Source: Mycolicibacterium agri
GTDB lineage: Bacteria; Actinomycetota; Actinomycetes; Mycobacteriales; Mycobacteriaceae
Assembly: GCF_002553505.1 (NCBI RefSeq)
Contig: NZ_PDCP01000001.1
Location: 161,791 to 225,790 of the forward strand
Reading direction: 5' to 3'
DNA length: 64,000 bases
In this document: piece after piece, positions 33,714 through 42,323 of the stretch
How the letters are laid out: the number at the start of each line of letters is the position of its first letter
How positions within the stretch are numbered: position 1 is the first letter of the stretch
The notes under the pieces: generated by a model
Database searches by the model: none
What the model saw: only the letters and a program-made list of their open reading frames with translations
What the model was told of the DNA's origin: nothing
Program-made: the position numbers and the translations under genes

Positions 33714-35062
33714 TCGAGCCCGATCGTCTGGCACCAGCGGAGCGCCGGGCACTTCTCTACGGGCCGCTCTACCGGATCGTCGGCACGCCCGCCGTCGCGC
33801 TGCTGGGACTTGTCAACACGGCGATCATCGTGCGGGAGACCGGTGAAGCGGTATTCGGCCTTGTCTCGCTGGTGGCGACCATTACGCTGGTCTTCCCCTT
33901 CGCCGACCTCGGCGTCGGTGCGACCGTGCTTAGCGCCAGTGCAATGCTGGTCGGACCCCACCGCGATGAAGGTGCTGCCGACGTCATTCGCCGCGCCTAC
34001 CGCGTCTTGTTCGGCATTGCCGCTGCCCTCATCACGGTGTCGCTTGGCGTGATGGCGGTGGACGGCTGGAGTGCGGTCGTCGGCTTCGCGAGTGGGCCCG
34101 ACGATCGGTGGGCGATCACTGTCGGCGCATGTATCTTCGCGCTCACGATTCCCGCCGGCCTCGGTCCGCGCATCCTCGTGGGCATCGACCGCAATCCGCT
34201 GGCAACGCTGGTGCTGATGAGTTGTCCGGGGTTCGGTCTCGGCCTGACCCTTCTGCTCTACGGCGTCAACGCCAGCGGTATCTGGTATGCGGTCTCGGCG
34301 CTGGGTGGGCTGCTCATCGGCCAGACAGTAGGCACGGTGCTGGCACTTCGCCTGTCCGGCCTGGGCTTGACTGCGTTCTCTAAGGTTTCGCCTTCCCGGC
34401 AGGCATCTCGCCTACTGGCAGGCAGCTTGTGGCTTTTCCTTGTCGGGGTCGGGCTACCGATCGGGTCGCAGAGCGGACGCATTCTGCTCGCGCATATCTC
34501 GACGCCGGCGGAGGTTTCGCGCTACGCGCTGATGGCGCAGATCTATGCCATCTTCTGGCAGGTGTTGTCCACGGCCGCCCTTGCCTACTGGCCGATCTTC
34601 GTCAAGAGGCGAGAGGCCACCGAGGTCACGGTCCGAATGTGGTGGCGTCTGACGGGAGCCCTCGGCGCAGTGACTGCTGCGGGCGCCCTGTTCCTGGTGC
34701 TGCTCGCGCCGTGGGCGGCGAGGGTTTTGTCTGGTGGTCGGATTTCTGTATCGGTATGGCTGGCGGCGGGATTCGGTGCCGTGCTGCTGGCGCAGGCGTT
34801 GCATCTGCCGGCCATGGTGCTCTTGACCAGGCCCGACGAGGCGCGGTGGCAGGCATTGTGGGCGCTGGCGATGGCCACGCTCAGCATCGGCCTTGGCTGT
34901 GCGGCCCAGGAGGCGTTCGGCGCTGCGGGCGTCGCTTTCGCATCCGCATTCGCGATCTTCGTCGCGCAGGTGATACCCGACCTGCTCTGGGTGCCTAGGT
35001 TGGTGCGTCGCCGTTCTCGTGTCGACGCTCGAGAACCGTTGCGAGCGGCGCAACTACGGTGA
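33710..35062 (+). CDS. Wzx-type flippase/polysaccharide transporter, copy 2
   Basis: The 450-aa membrane protein has about 12-14 hydrophobic segments. YGPLYRIVGTPAVALLGLVNTAIIVRETGEAVFGLVSLVATI at the start matches the polysaccharide_synt/MOP exporter family. It is distinct in sequence from copy 1. It should flip lipid-linked repeat units made by the preceding GT2 and neighbours. Its 3' end overlaps the convergent acyltransferase gene by 68 bp (34995-35062), an unusually long tail-to-tail overlap. ATG 33710 overlaps the GT2 stop. Confidence 0.85.
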   Translation: MIEPDRLAPAERRALLYGPLYRIVGTPAVALLGLVNTAIIVRETGEAVFGLVSLVATITLVFPFADLGVGATVLSASAMLVGPHRDEGAADVIRRAYRVLFGIAAALITVSLGVMAVDGWSAVVGFASGPDDRWAITVGACIFALTIPAGLGPRILVGIDRNPLATLVLMSCPGFGLGLTLLLYGVNASGIWYAVSALGGLLIGQTVGTVLALRLSGLGLTAFSKVSPSRQASRLLAGSLWLFLVGVGLPIGSQSGRILLAHISTPAEVSRYALMAQIYAIFWQVLSTAALAYWPIFVKRREATEVTVRMWWRLTGALGAVTAAGALFLVLLAPWAARVLSGGRISVSVWLAAGFGAVLLAQALHLPAMVLLTRPDEARWQALWALAMATLSIGLGCAAQEAFGAAGVAFASAFAIFVAQVIPDLLWVPRLVRRRSRVDAREPLRAAQLR

Positions 35063-35654
35063 CTCCGGCAGGGACGTCGTGGATGACCGTCGCGTTGGCG
35101 CCCACGGTCGCATCGTCGTGAAGGGTGATCGGGCCTATGACGACCGCCCCCGCTCCGACACGGACGCGGTCATGAAGCGTCGGCCTGCCCTTCGCGTTGT
35201 AGCCGATCGTGACCTGCTGGTTGATCCAGCAGTGCGAGCCGATGGAGACCGCGGAGACAATGGTGCCGAGACCGTGCTGGATGAACAGTGCGGGACCGAT
35301 CCGGTCCGCCTCAAGTGTCAGCGTGGCCGACGGCCTGTACAGCCTGCGGAGCAGAAGCCGAAGCGGCCACGGCGACGAGCGGAGGCGGTAGTGCACCAGC
35401 GTCCGAAACTCGGGAAGCGCGCCGGAAAGATATGCGAAGCGCGAATAAAGGTCGAGTTTGTGCAGATCGGGTCCGTCGATGCAGTCGATCCAGAAGTCGA
35501 CGTCGGCCGCCACATCGTCTGCCGCCTGTGAACGAATGACGCTGTGCCATAGTGGATAGGCCCAGATGCGGGCCAGCCGGATGAGTTTGCCTCGGTCGCG
35601 CATCATCGGCCGATCATATGGCGCGGGATGGCATGGCAGGGCATGGGACGGCAT
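34995..35654 (-). CDS. Serine O-acetyltransferase-like hexapeptide acyltransferase
   Basis: Left-handed beta-helix repeats occupy the C-terminal half (GLGTIVSAVSIGSHCWINQQVTIGYNAKGRPTLHDRVRVGAGAVVIG). The DVAADVDFW and AYLSGALPEFRTLVHYRLR parts before it match the serine-acetyltransferase-like EpsC/WcaB type found in EPS clusters. ATG 35654 is used; ATG 35606 is possible and would still include the whole fold. It follows the DUF218 gene by 7 bp and shares 68 bp with the convergent flippase. Role: O-acetylation of a sugar is more likely than cysteine synthesis in this setting, but this is inference. Confidence 0.78.
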   Translation of the reverse strand: MPSHALPCHPAPYDRPMMRDRGKLIRLARIWAYPLWHSVIRSQAADDVAADVDFWIDCIDGPDLHKLDLYSRFAYLSGALPEFRTLVHYRLRSSPWPLRLLLRRLYRPSATLTLEADRIGPALFIQHGLGTIVSAVSIGSHCWINQQVTIGYNAKGRPTLHDRVRVGAGAVVIGPITLHDDATVGANATVIHDVPAGVTVVAPLATVLERRHENGDAPT

Positions 35655-35661
35655 AGTCGAC

Positions 35662-36228
35662 TCAACATTCCGGCTGCAGTAGCGCCCGCGCATAACCCGC
35701 GGTCTGATAGACGTACTGGAACGCCCAGATGGCGGGTGAGAGACGTTCGGGGATCGGCACCATTGTCAGTTCACCGCTGAAACAGCGTTCCAGAATGAAC
35801 CGGGCTCGGGAGATGTGCGGCCGTAACGTGACAACGAGGACGGCTCGCCAATTGTGTTTCGAAGCCAACCGTCTGAGCTCTTGGCCTTCGCCTTTGGTCG
35901 TCGGCGGATCCGGGGTGAAGCAATACAGCTTGAATCTTGTCTGCGGGGTCTGGCAATAGCGCGTCAGCCACGGGTCCTCGGCCCCGTCGGGATTCGAAAC
36001 GACGACGTTGGGCGCCCACCCTTGTGCACCGAGCCCGAGCCCATATGAGTACCGGCTCGAGTCGGGGCCGCCGAGAATGAGTATCGCGTCGGCCTGGCGC
36101 GGCCGATCGACCTGCGGGTGCACATAAACGGGCACTCCGGCAAGCCCGGCCACGAGCACGACACCTGCGATTGCCGCCAGCGCGGCTCCCAGCCGCCTCA
36201 CCGTCAGCGCTGCCCCGTGGAGAGCCAA
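35662..36228 (-). CDS. DUF218 (YdcF/ElyC/SanA-like) membrane-anchored protein, copy 2
   Basis: The 188-aa protein has one N-terminal membrane helix (LGAALAAIAGVVLVAGLAGV) and the DUF218 strand-loop motifs. These are ADAILILGGPDSSRYSYGLGL, VVVSNPDGAEDPWLTRYC, TTKGEGQELRRLA and VTLRPHISRARFILERC. It aligns end-to-end with the copy at 6920, including a C-terminal YQTAGYARA with a final Cys. ATG 36228 overlaps the aldo/keto reductase stop by 25 bp; GTG 36201 is an alternative. DUF218 proteins are linked to envelope polysaccharide biogenesis. The conserved Cys pairs outside the membrane may form disulfides. Confidence 0.83.
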   Translation of the reverse strand: MALHGAALTVRRLGAALAAIAGVVLVAGLAGVPVYVHPQVDRPRQADAILILGGPDSSRYSYGLGLGAQGWAPNVVVSNPDGAEDPWLTRYCQTPQTRFKLYCFTPDPPTTKGEGQELRRLASKHNWRAVLVVTLRPHISRARFILERCFSGELTMVPIPERLSPAIWAFQYVYQTAGYARALLQPEC

Positions 36229-37154
36229 TGCAGTGTCTGTTCGTCGAGCTTCACAGACATCGCGCCGATGTCATCAGCGAGTTTCTGCTCCGTCGTGCAG
36301 CCCACCACTGCGAAGACCCGCAGCGGGTGGCTCAACACGTAGGCGAGCGCAACCTGAGCGACGGTGATGTGATTGTCATGGGCGAAGTCCCGGGCACGCT
36401 CGCGCCGCCGGTTATTGGTTTCCGTGCCGAAATATGTTGCGGCCCATTCGCTCATCGGTTGTGAGAAGAACCCCCGCGCCAGACTGGACCAGGCGAAGAC
36501 CGGCAGATCGCTTTCGGCATACCACTGCCTTGCACTGTGCTCGCTGTCCCCGCCGAGCGTGACAGCGCCGGGCCAGGGCGGCCGCGTCCAGTCGGCGAGG
36601 CTGAACTGAACGCTGGAGGCGCGCAACGGCTTCCAACCTCGGCTCAAAGCCGCCGCATTGGCGGCGGCAATTCGCTGATGAGACCAGTTGGAAGCCCCTA
36701 TCGCGGCTATCTCGCCGGCCTCGACGTGACGATTCAGCCGTTCCAGAACCGCTTCAATCCGAGCGGCCGGGTCGTCATAGTGCAGCAGGTACAGGTCGAT
36801 GTAATCGGTTCCTAGCGCCTTCAACGATGCGTGCAGGTCTGCTGATACATGTTGTGCGGCAAGTCGTGAGTATCCCGCACCATCCGGGTGACACCCCTTG
36901 CTGATGACAACCACCTCGTCGCGGATGCGGCGCCGTCGTATCCAGGCCCCCAGCGTGCGCTCACTGTCGCCGTACACGCGCGCGGTGTCGAATGCGTTGC
37001 ATCCCAACTCGATCGCGCGGTCCAGGAGTTCAAGCGCGCGACGTTCCCGGCGACGTGCCGGCAGCTGTGAGACACGCCTAGTCCGCAACCGGTCGCCGCC
37101 GAATACGATTCGCGATACCGGTTTGTCTATTCCGGCGACCTTTCCATACTCCAT
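36204..37154 (-). CDS. Aldo/keto reductase
   Basis: The 316-aa TIM-barrel enzyme has the AKR tetrad: Asp56 and Tyr61 in FDTARVYGD, Lys86 in VISKG and His125 in LYLLHYDD. IGASNWS and a C-terminal VVGCTTEQKL complete the NADPH-binding pattern. It probably reduces a keto group of a nucleotide sugar or similar carbonyl, since AKRs occur as 3- or 4-ketoreductases in deoxysugar pathways. It follows the GMC oxidoreductase by 3 bp, suggesting an oxidation/reduction pair that could epimerise a hydroxyl. Substrate unknown. Confidence 0.85.
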   Translation of the reverse strand: MEYGKVAGIDKPVSRIVFGGDRLRTRRVSQLPARRRERRALELLDRAIELGCNAFDTARVYGDSERTLGAWIRRRRIRDEVVVISKGCHPDGAGYSRLAAQHVSADLHASLKALGTDYIDLYLLHYDDPAARIEAVLERLNRHVEAGEIAAIGASNWSHQRIAAANAAALSRGWKPLRASSVQFSLADWTRPPWPGAVTLGGDSEHSARQWYAESDLPVFAWSSLARGFFSQPMSEWAATYFGTETNNRRRERARDFAHDNHITVAQVALAYVLSHPLRVFAVVGCTTEQKLADDIGAMSVKLDEQTLHWLSTGQR

Positions 37155-37157
37155 GTA

Positions 37158-38753
37158 TCAGGTCTTCAGGTAATCATTAGCGATGAACTCACACGCCCGC
37201 ACCGTGAGGGCCATCATCGTCAGAGTGTGGTTCTGAAAACCCGACGAGACGAAACAGGCGCCGTCGGTAACAAAGACGTTCTCCGCATCCCAGCACTGAC
37301 ACATGGGATTGAGCACCGAATTGGCCGGATTGTCGCCCATGCGCGCGCCACCGGTTTCGTGGACGGCCGCACCCGGCCAGTATGCCCCGTAGCCCGTGAA
37401 AACCCTTGATCGAAGCATCCTGAAAACGATGTTTCCGCGGCCGAGATCGAGATTGGCGTCGACGCGCAGACCGCCGGCTGCGGCGATATCTGGCATCCTG
37501 CGGCGCATATGCGCGGCCATCCTGATTTCGTCGTCCGTGTGGGCGCAGTCGATTCTGGCGGCCGGAATGCCCCATGCGTCCTTCTTTACGGGGTCCAGCG
37601 ACACGCGGTTCTCGAATCTGGGGGCCATCTCGCCCAATGCGAACATCCCCCAGGTCGGCTTGCCGCGGCCGATTCCGATCTGAATTCCATATCCCCCAGG
37701 AAAACTCGTCGTTTCCTGCTCGCAGAAGTTGGGAATGTAGAGGCCCGTCGCCGCGAAGTCGAAACCGTCTTCGGACGGTTCAGCCTCGGCATCTGCTTCA
37801 TCTACCTCACCGGTGAGAGCCACCGTGACGTGGTCGCAGAGATGGCGACCGAGGTGGTCCGACGAACCGCCGATACCGCGCGGATGTTCCGGTGACCGAG
37901 AGTTCATCATGATCCGTACGCTCTCGATCGCCGACGCGCAGAGGACGACCACCCGTGCTCGCACCATGTGAGTCGTTCCCGCCGTACGATCGACGTATTC
38001 GACGCCGGTCGCCTTGCCTGATCTGCCATCGGTCAGCACTCGCCGTACCACGGCGTCGGTGCGCAGGTCCAAGTGACCGGTTGCGTTGGCGAGTCTTAGT
38101 GGCAGGGGGATCCTTTCAGTGTCGTATTTCACCGTCCTGCCATATGTCACGCGGATGTGAGGAAGTCGCTGCTCGACGTTCGACAGAAAGCTGTCTTCGA
38201 TCCTCGTCGTCTTGGGCCGGCCGATGAACCGGCCGTCCGGGCAGTTGGGAATGCCCGCAGCCGTGCCGTAAACGCCGAGGGTTGACTCGACGGTGTCGTA
38301 GTAAGGCGCGACGTCCTCGTAGGAAATGGGCCAATCCGTGCCGAAGCCACGCATGGTCTTGGACTTGAACTCGTGATTCGACATCCGTGGTACATGTCTG
38401 GACCATGTGTGAAGACGGCCACCGAGTTGGCGCCCCCGGTACCAAAGGAACGGTTTCCCCCGCGGCGTCGTGTAGGGATTCTGTCTGTCGTTGACGTAGA
38501 ACTGCTTGGTGGTCTCGGAGAACGCCGCACACTGCGCTTGGACCGGCTGGCCGTGAAGGGCCGCTTTCGCGCGACCTCTCAGCCCTACGGCACCCACGGT
38601 CGCGTGCTCGGGGAAATCTCGGCTGACGTCTATGTTCCTGCCGGCCTCCAACAGGGCGACCTGAAGCCCGCTTTCTGTGAGCTCCTTCGCGGCCCAGGAA
38701 CCCGCGGCGCCGGAACCGACGACGACGGCATCATAGGTGGGTTCGGCGCTCAT
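37158..38753 (-). CDS. GMC-type FAD-dependent oxidoreductase
   Basis: The 531-aa flavoprotein starts with DAVVVGSGAAGSWAAKEL, the FAD GxGxxG motif, and contains WYRGRQLGGRLHTWSRHVPR in the position of the GMC substrate-loop signature. The C-terminal block GAAVHETGGARMGDNPANSVLNP carries the conserved His of the catalytic pair, followed by VTDGACFVSSGFQNHTLTMMAL. GMC enzymes oxidise alcohols of sugars and sterols. Next to an aldo/keto reductase in a glycan locus, sugar oxidation is the likelier role. ATG 38753 is preferred over the preceding GTG. No signal peptide is seen. Long upstream intergenic region. Confidence 0.84.
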   Translation of the reverse strand: MSAEPTYDAVVVGSGAAGSWAAKELTESGLQVALLEAGRNIDVSRDFPEHATVGAVGLRGRAKAALHGQPVQAQCAAFSETTKQFYVNDRQNPYTTPRGKPFLWYRGRQLGGRLHTWSRHVPRMSNHEFKSKTMRGFGTDWPISYEDVAPYYDTVESTLGVYGTAAGIPNCPDGRFIGRPKTTRIEDSFLSNVEQRLPHIRVTYGRTVKYDTERIPLPLRLANATGHLDLRTDAVVRRVLTDGRSGKATGVEYVDRTAGTTHMVRARVVVLCASAIESVRIMMNSRSPEHPRGIGGSSDHLGRHLCDHVTVALTGEVDEADAEAEPSEDGFDFAATGLYIPNFCEQETTSFPGGYGIQIGIGRGKPTWGMFALGEMAPRFENRVSLDPVKKDAWGIPAARIDCAHTDDEIRMAAHMRRRMPDIAAAGGLRVDANLDLGRGNIVFRMLRSRVFTGYGAYWPGAAVHETGGARMGDNPANSVLNPMCQCWDAENVFVTDGACFVSSGFQNHTLTMMALTVRACEFIANDYLKT

Positions 38754-39027
38754 CACAGCCCGCGCTCTGCTGACATAGATGATTCGCTGAACATCATGAC
38801 AGCATAGCTCCTATAGTCTCGGCCTGTAACCGCCATTTCGCACAGCGATAGCTGGGATCTGCAATAAAGGTGACCAATTACGGCGTGGCACGAGGACTAT
38901 CGGCGGGTGAAGTGATTTCAAGCAAAATTAGCTAACGTTGCCAATCTGCCAGTGGCCGCGGTCAGAAGTTGGCAGAATCACGCGTGCACAGATTTCACTT
39001 TGGGCCCCGTGATCGAGGAGGTTGACG

Positions 39028-39640
39028 ATGTCGGCTCCGAGCGCGATCCGGCGGTTGGGCTTCGTTGACAGCTGGAATGACCATTCCGAACGTCCGGCCT
39101 TGATCACTGCGACACCTCCGGCAGGGTATCGGCCGGTGACGACCGTGTGGTTATTCGCAACCGGCTGGTGGCTCTGCGCGCAACGCGCGTCGGCCAGCGC
39201 CTTCTGTTAACTGCCGCTGCGATGTGCGGATCCCTGTTTCCTGGGTTCTTCGACGACCAGCCCACCCGGAAACTGGTTATCCTTGGCGGCCTGGTGGTGC
39301 TCATCTGGATCAGTCGAGTGCCTGTGCTTGCTGGTTTGCGCCGAATCACAGCTGTGTTAGCCGGCGCATCACTGTGGATTTACCTCACCCAGCCGCAGAC
39401 CTTCTTCTTCTTGGAATGGGCGGCGTCGCTGCTCGGCGATCCCTCGGCCGTCGGCGATCACGGGTCGGTTTCCGGCGTTGACGCTTCGAGCCTGCTCCAC
39501 GGTGTGCGCCTGGTGGCTGCCACAGTCATTGCCCTTGCGGTGGGCGTGTTCGCCTGGAAAGCCTACGAGGGCGTGATGCGACGCCTTGCCCACCTCAGGA
39601 CGACACCAGACACTGCGCGGGGTTCCGCAAGTGCACAACC
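39028..39640 (+). pseudogene. Decayed acyl-CoA ligase/membrane acyltransferase-like gene with internal deletion and frameshift
   Basis: A strong GAGGAGG ribosome site (39015-39021) precedes ATG 39028. The first frame gives an N-terminus (SWNDHSERPALIT) like AMP-forming acyl-CoA ligases. After about 35 residues the similarity ends and that frame stops at 39210. A different frame (+2 shift, from about 39120 on) continues with DDRVVIRNRLVAL, resembling an adenylation-domain C-terminus. It then shows hydrophobic segments (LVILGGLVVLIWIS, ITAVLAGASLWIYLTQ) like the membrane part of fused ligase-acyltransferases. I infer loss of most of the adenylation domain plus a frameshift. The second frame runs on into the glmS 3' end as a shadow, so its true end is unclear. 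Confidence 0.5.
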
Positions 39641-39642
39641 TG

Positions 39643-41511
39643 TTACTCGACCGTCACGGACTTCGCGAGATTGCGCGGCTTATCCACGTCATAGCCCTGC
39701 GCCTTCGCGAGCGACGCGGCGAACACCTGCAGCGGGACTGTGGACAGCAATGGTTGGAAAAGCATTGAAACCGAGGGAATTTCGACGAGATAGTCAGCGT
39801 ATGGCCGGACGGTCTCATCGGACTCTTCGGCGATCACGATGGTCATCGCGCCGCGCGCCTGGATCTCGCGGATGTTCGACACGAGCTTGGCATGCAACAC
39901 CGGAGAACTCTTCGGCGACGGCATCACCACGATGACCGGCAGCCCGTCCTCGATCAACGCGAGCGGTCCGTGCTTGAGCTCACCCGCCGCAAAACCCTCG
40001 GCATGAAGATACGCCAGCTCCTTGAGCTTCAACGCGCCCTCCAGCGCCACGGGGTAGCCCACGTGCCTGCCGAGGAACAACACCGTCGACGACAGCGCGA
40101 ACTGCCGCGCCAACGCGGCGACCGGCTCGATGTTGTCGAGCACCCGCGCGACCAACTCCGGTATGCCCTCCAGCTCGCGGTACTCGCGCTCTACCTCGTC
40201 GGGGTACTTGGTGCCCCTTGCCTGCGCAAGCGCCAGGCCGACAAGGTAATTCGCCGCGATCTGGGCCAGGAACGTCTTTGTCGCCGCCACCCCGATCTCC
40301 GGCCCGGCGCGGGTGTAGAGCACGGCGTCGCATTCGCGCGGGATCTGGCTGCCGTTGGTGTTGCAGATCGCCAGCACCTTGGCCTTCTGCTCCTTGGCGT
40401 GGCGCACCGCTTCCAGCGTGTCGGCCGTTTCGCCCGACTGAGAGATCGCGATCACCAGTGTGCTGCGGTCCAAAACCGGGTCGCGGTACCGGAACTCGCT
40501 GGCCAACTCGACCTCGACGGGCAGCCGCGTCCAGTGCTCGATCGCATACTTGGCGAGCAGCCCGGAGTGATAGGCGGTGCCGCACGCGACGATGAACACC
40601 TTGTCGACCTCGCGGAGGTCCTGATCCGTCAGCCGCTGCTCATCGAGGACGATGCGGCCGTCGACGAAATGGCCGACCAGCGTATTGGCGACCGCCGAGG
40701 GCTGCTCGGCGATCTCCTTGAGCATGAAGTACTCGTAGCCGCCTTTCTCGGCGGCCGACAGATCCCAGTCGACGTGAAACGTCCGCCAACCGACATCGGT
40801 TGCCACCCCGTCGAAGTCGGTGATTCGATAACCCTCAGCAGTGATGACCACCGCTTGGTCTTGGCCGAGTTCGACCGCATCGCGCGTGTATTCGATGAAC
40901 GCGGCGACGTCGGAGCTGACGAACATCTCCCCATCGCCAACGCCGAGCAGCAGCGGCGTGGAGCGGCGGGCAGCGACGACCTTTCCCGGTTCGTCGGCGT
41001 TGGCGAACACCAGCGTGAAATGGCCCTCGAGACGGCGCAGCACCGCGAACACCGAACGCTCGAAGTCGCCGGCGGTCGGACCATGCTGGTAGTGGCGCGC
41101 GACCAGGTGCACGGCGACTTCGGTGTCGGTGTCGCTGCCGAAGCGGACCCCGTCGGCCTCCAACTCCCTGCGCAGTTCTGCGTGGTTCTCGATGATCCCG
41201 TTATGGACGACCGCGATCTTGACCGCTGCGTCACTGTGCGGGTGCGCATTCCGATCGGTCGGCCTGCCGTGGGTGGCCCAACGCGTATGCCCGACGCCGC
41301 AGTGACCGCGCAGCGCCGTGCCCTCGGCTTCATCGAGCGCCGATTCCAGGTTGACCAGCCGTCCCGCGCGGCGGCGCACGGTCAACGTGCCGTAATCGTT
41401 CACCAGAGCGATTCCAGCGGAGTCGTAGCCTCGGTACTCCATCCTGCGCAGGGCGCCGATGACTACCTCACACGCGGGCCTATGCCCTACATAACCGACG
41501 ATCCCACACAT
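39643..41511 (-). CDS. glmS: Glutamine--fructose-6-phosphate aminotransferase (isomerising)
   Basis: The 622-aa protein is full length. The glutaminase domain starts MCGIVGYVGHR with nucleophile Cys2 exposed after Met removal. It continues to GHTRWATHGRPTDRNAHPH. The isomerase part has two SIS domains: IVACGTAYHSGLLAKY with ISQSGETADTLEA, then FLGRHVGYPVALEGALKLKELAYLHAEGFAAGELKHGPLALI-like text. The C-terminal motif DKPRNLAKSVTVE is the standard GlmS end. It makes glucosamine-6-phosphate for peptidoglycan and amino-sugar glycans. In M. tuberculosis glmS lies elsewhere (Rv3436c, from memory). It converges with the pseudogene at 39640 and diverges from the GGDEF-EAL gene across 812 bp. Confidence 0.96.
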   Translation of the reverse strand: MCGIVGYVGHRPACEVVIGALRRMEYRGYDSAGIALVNDYGTLTVRRRAGRLVNLESALDEAEGTALRGHCGVGHTRWATHGRPTDRNAHPHSDAAVKIAVVHNGIIENHAELRRELEADGVRFGSDTDTEVAVHLVARHYQHGPTAGDFERSVFAVLRRLEGHFTLVFANADEPGKVVAARRSTPLLLGVGDGEMFVSSDVAAFIEYTRDAVELGQDQAVVITAEGYRITDFDGVATDVGWRTFHVDWDLSAAEKGGYEYFMLKEIAEQPSAVANTLVGHFVDGRIVLDEQRLTDQDLREVDKVFIVACGTAYHSGLLAKYAIEHWTRLPVEVELASEFRYRDPVLDRSTLVIAISQSGETADTLEAVRHAKEQKAKVLAICNTNGSQIPRECDAVLYTRAGPEIGVAATKTFLAQIAANYLVGLALAQARGTKYPDEVEREYRELEGIPELVARVLDNIEPVAALARQFALSSTVLFLGRHVGYPVALEGALKLKELAYLHAEGFAAGELKHGPLALIEDGLPVIVVMPSPKSSPVLHAKLVSNIREIQARGAMTIVIAEESDETVRPYADYLVEIPSVSMLFQPLLSTVPLQVFAASLAKAQGYDVDKPRNLAKSVTVE

Positions 41512-42323
41512 AGCTCAACACGGTACGGCAGATTTAGCAACAAAGTAATAGTTTGCGAGAAATTACGTCACTTCTAAAGCAACACCCTTCGAGCTGGATT
41601 GATACGTACATCGACGAGAAGTCGCAGAATTCACAACATCGCAGACGTAGAGATAGCAAATGACACGGCGAGGTCCATGTATGCCTAGGCGCCTCGTGAG
41701 CCGGGCAAATGCCGGGCGCACTGTCGCGGCGTGTCCGAACGGCGGAGTTGGCGGTGGTCAGTACAGCTAAACCAGCTACTACGCGTTGCTAACGACAGGC
41801 TCGATCCGTTTCCTAATATCACGCCGTTGTTGTTAGCTCTAAGCACGCCGTGGTGTCGAGTAAGTGGACCCGCTGCGTAGGATAGGGCAACGCCGTATCG
41901 CACATATGATCTTGTAGCAAATTCCGTTATGAAACAGAAGGTTGCTTCGTGTCTCGCAAGCAGGAAAAGGTTGTTGCACAAACCGGCGAATGGACGAGCG
42001 ACCTCGCGGGGGCACTAATCTCCGCAGCTCTGCCGACGTTTTAGCAGGATGTTTAGCACGATAGTCCCACTCCACCATGGTAAATCCCTCTCGTGGCCGG
42101 CGAGCGGGCCGCGAAACAGCGCAAGCCAATTTGCGAAAACTGACGCAGTTGTCAGCTTCGCATGTACGCTCGGTGCTGCGATTCTCGCAAATATTTACAG
42201 AGGCGCCCGACTGGCCGCCCGACCTAGGGGTACGGACAATTCTCTCTTGAGGGCAAGGTGGGAGATGAATTTGCTCATAGGAGGCGATGGCGTTCGGTTG
42301 CGCGGCCGTCGGAGAGGTCCGCG
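41512..42323. promoter_or_regulatory. 812-bp intergenic region with a strong interrupted hairpin
   Basis: No gene is recognised on either strand; the open frames there are short and lack domains. Composition is richer in A/T than the flanks. The clearest structure is an interrupted inverted repeat at 42132-42162: TGCGAA, AA, CTGAC, six-base loop, GTCAG, C, TTCGCA. It lies about 160 bp before the GGDEF-EAL start and has no T-run, so it is not a typical terminator. Promoters for glmS (left) and the GGDEF-EAL gene (right) should lie here. Confidence 0.45.

Noticed and set aside
39892..41577. 561-codon open frame on the plus strand
   Set aside because: It is antisense to glmS, which is unmistakable; low-complexity Arg-rich translation.
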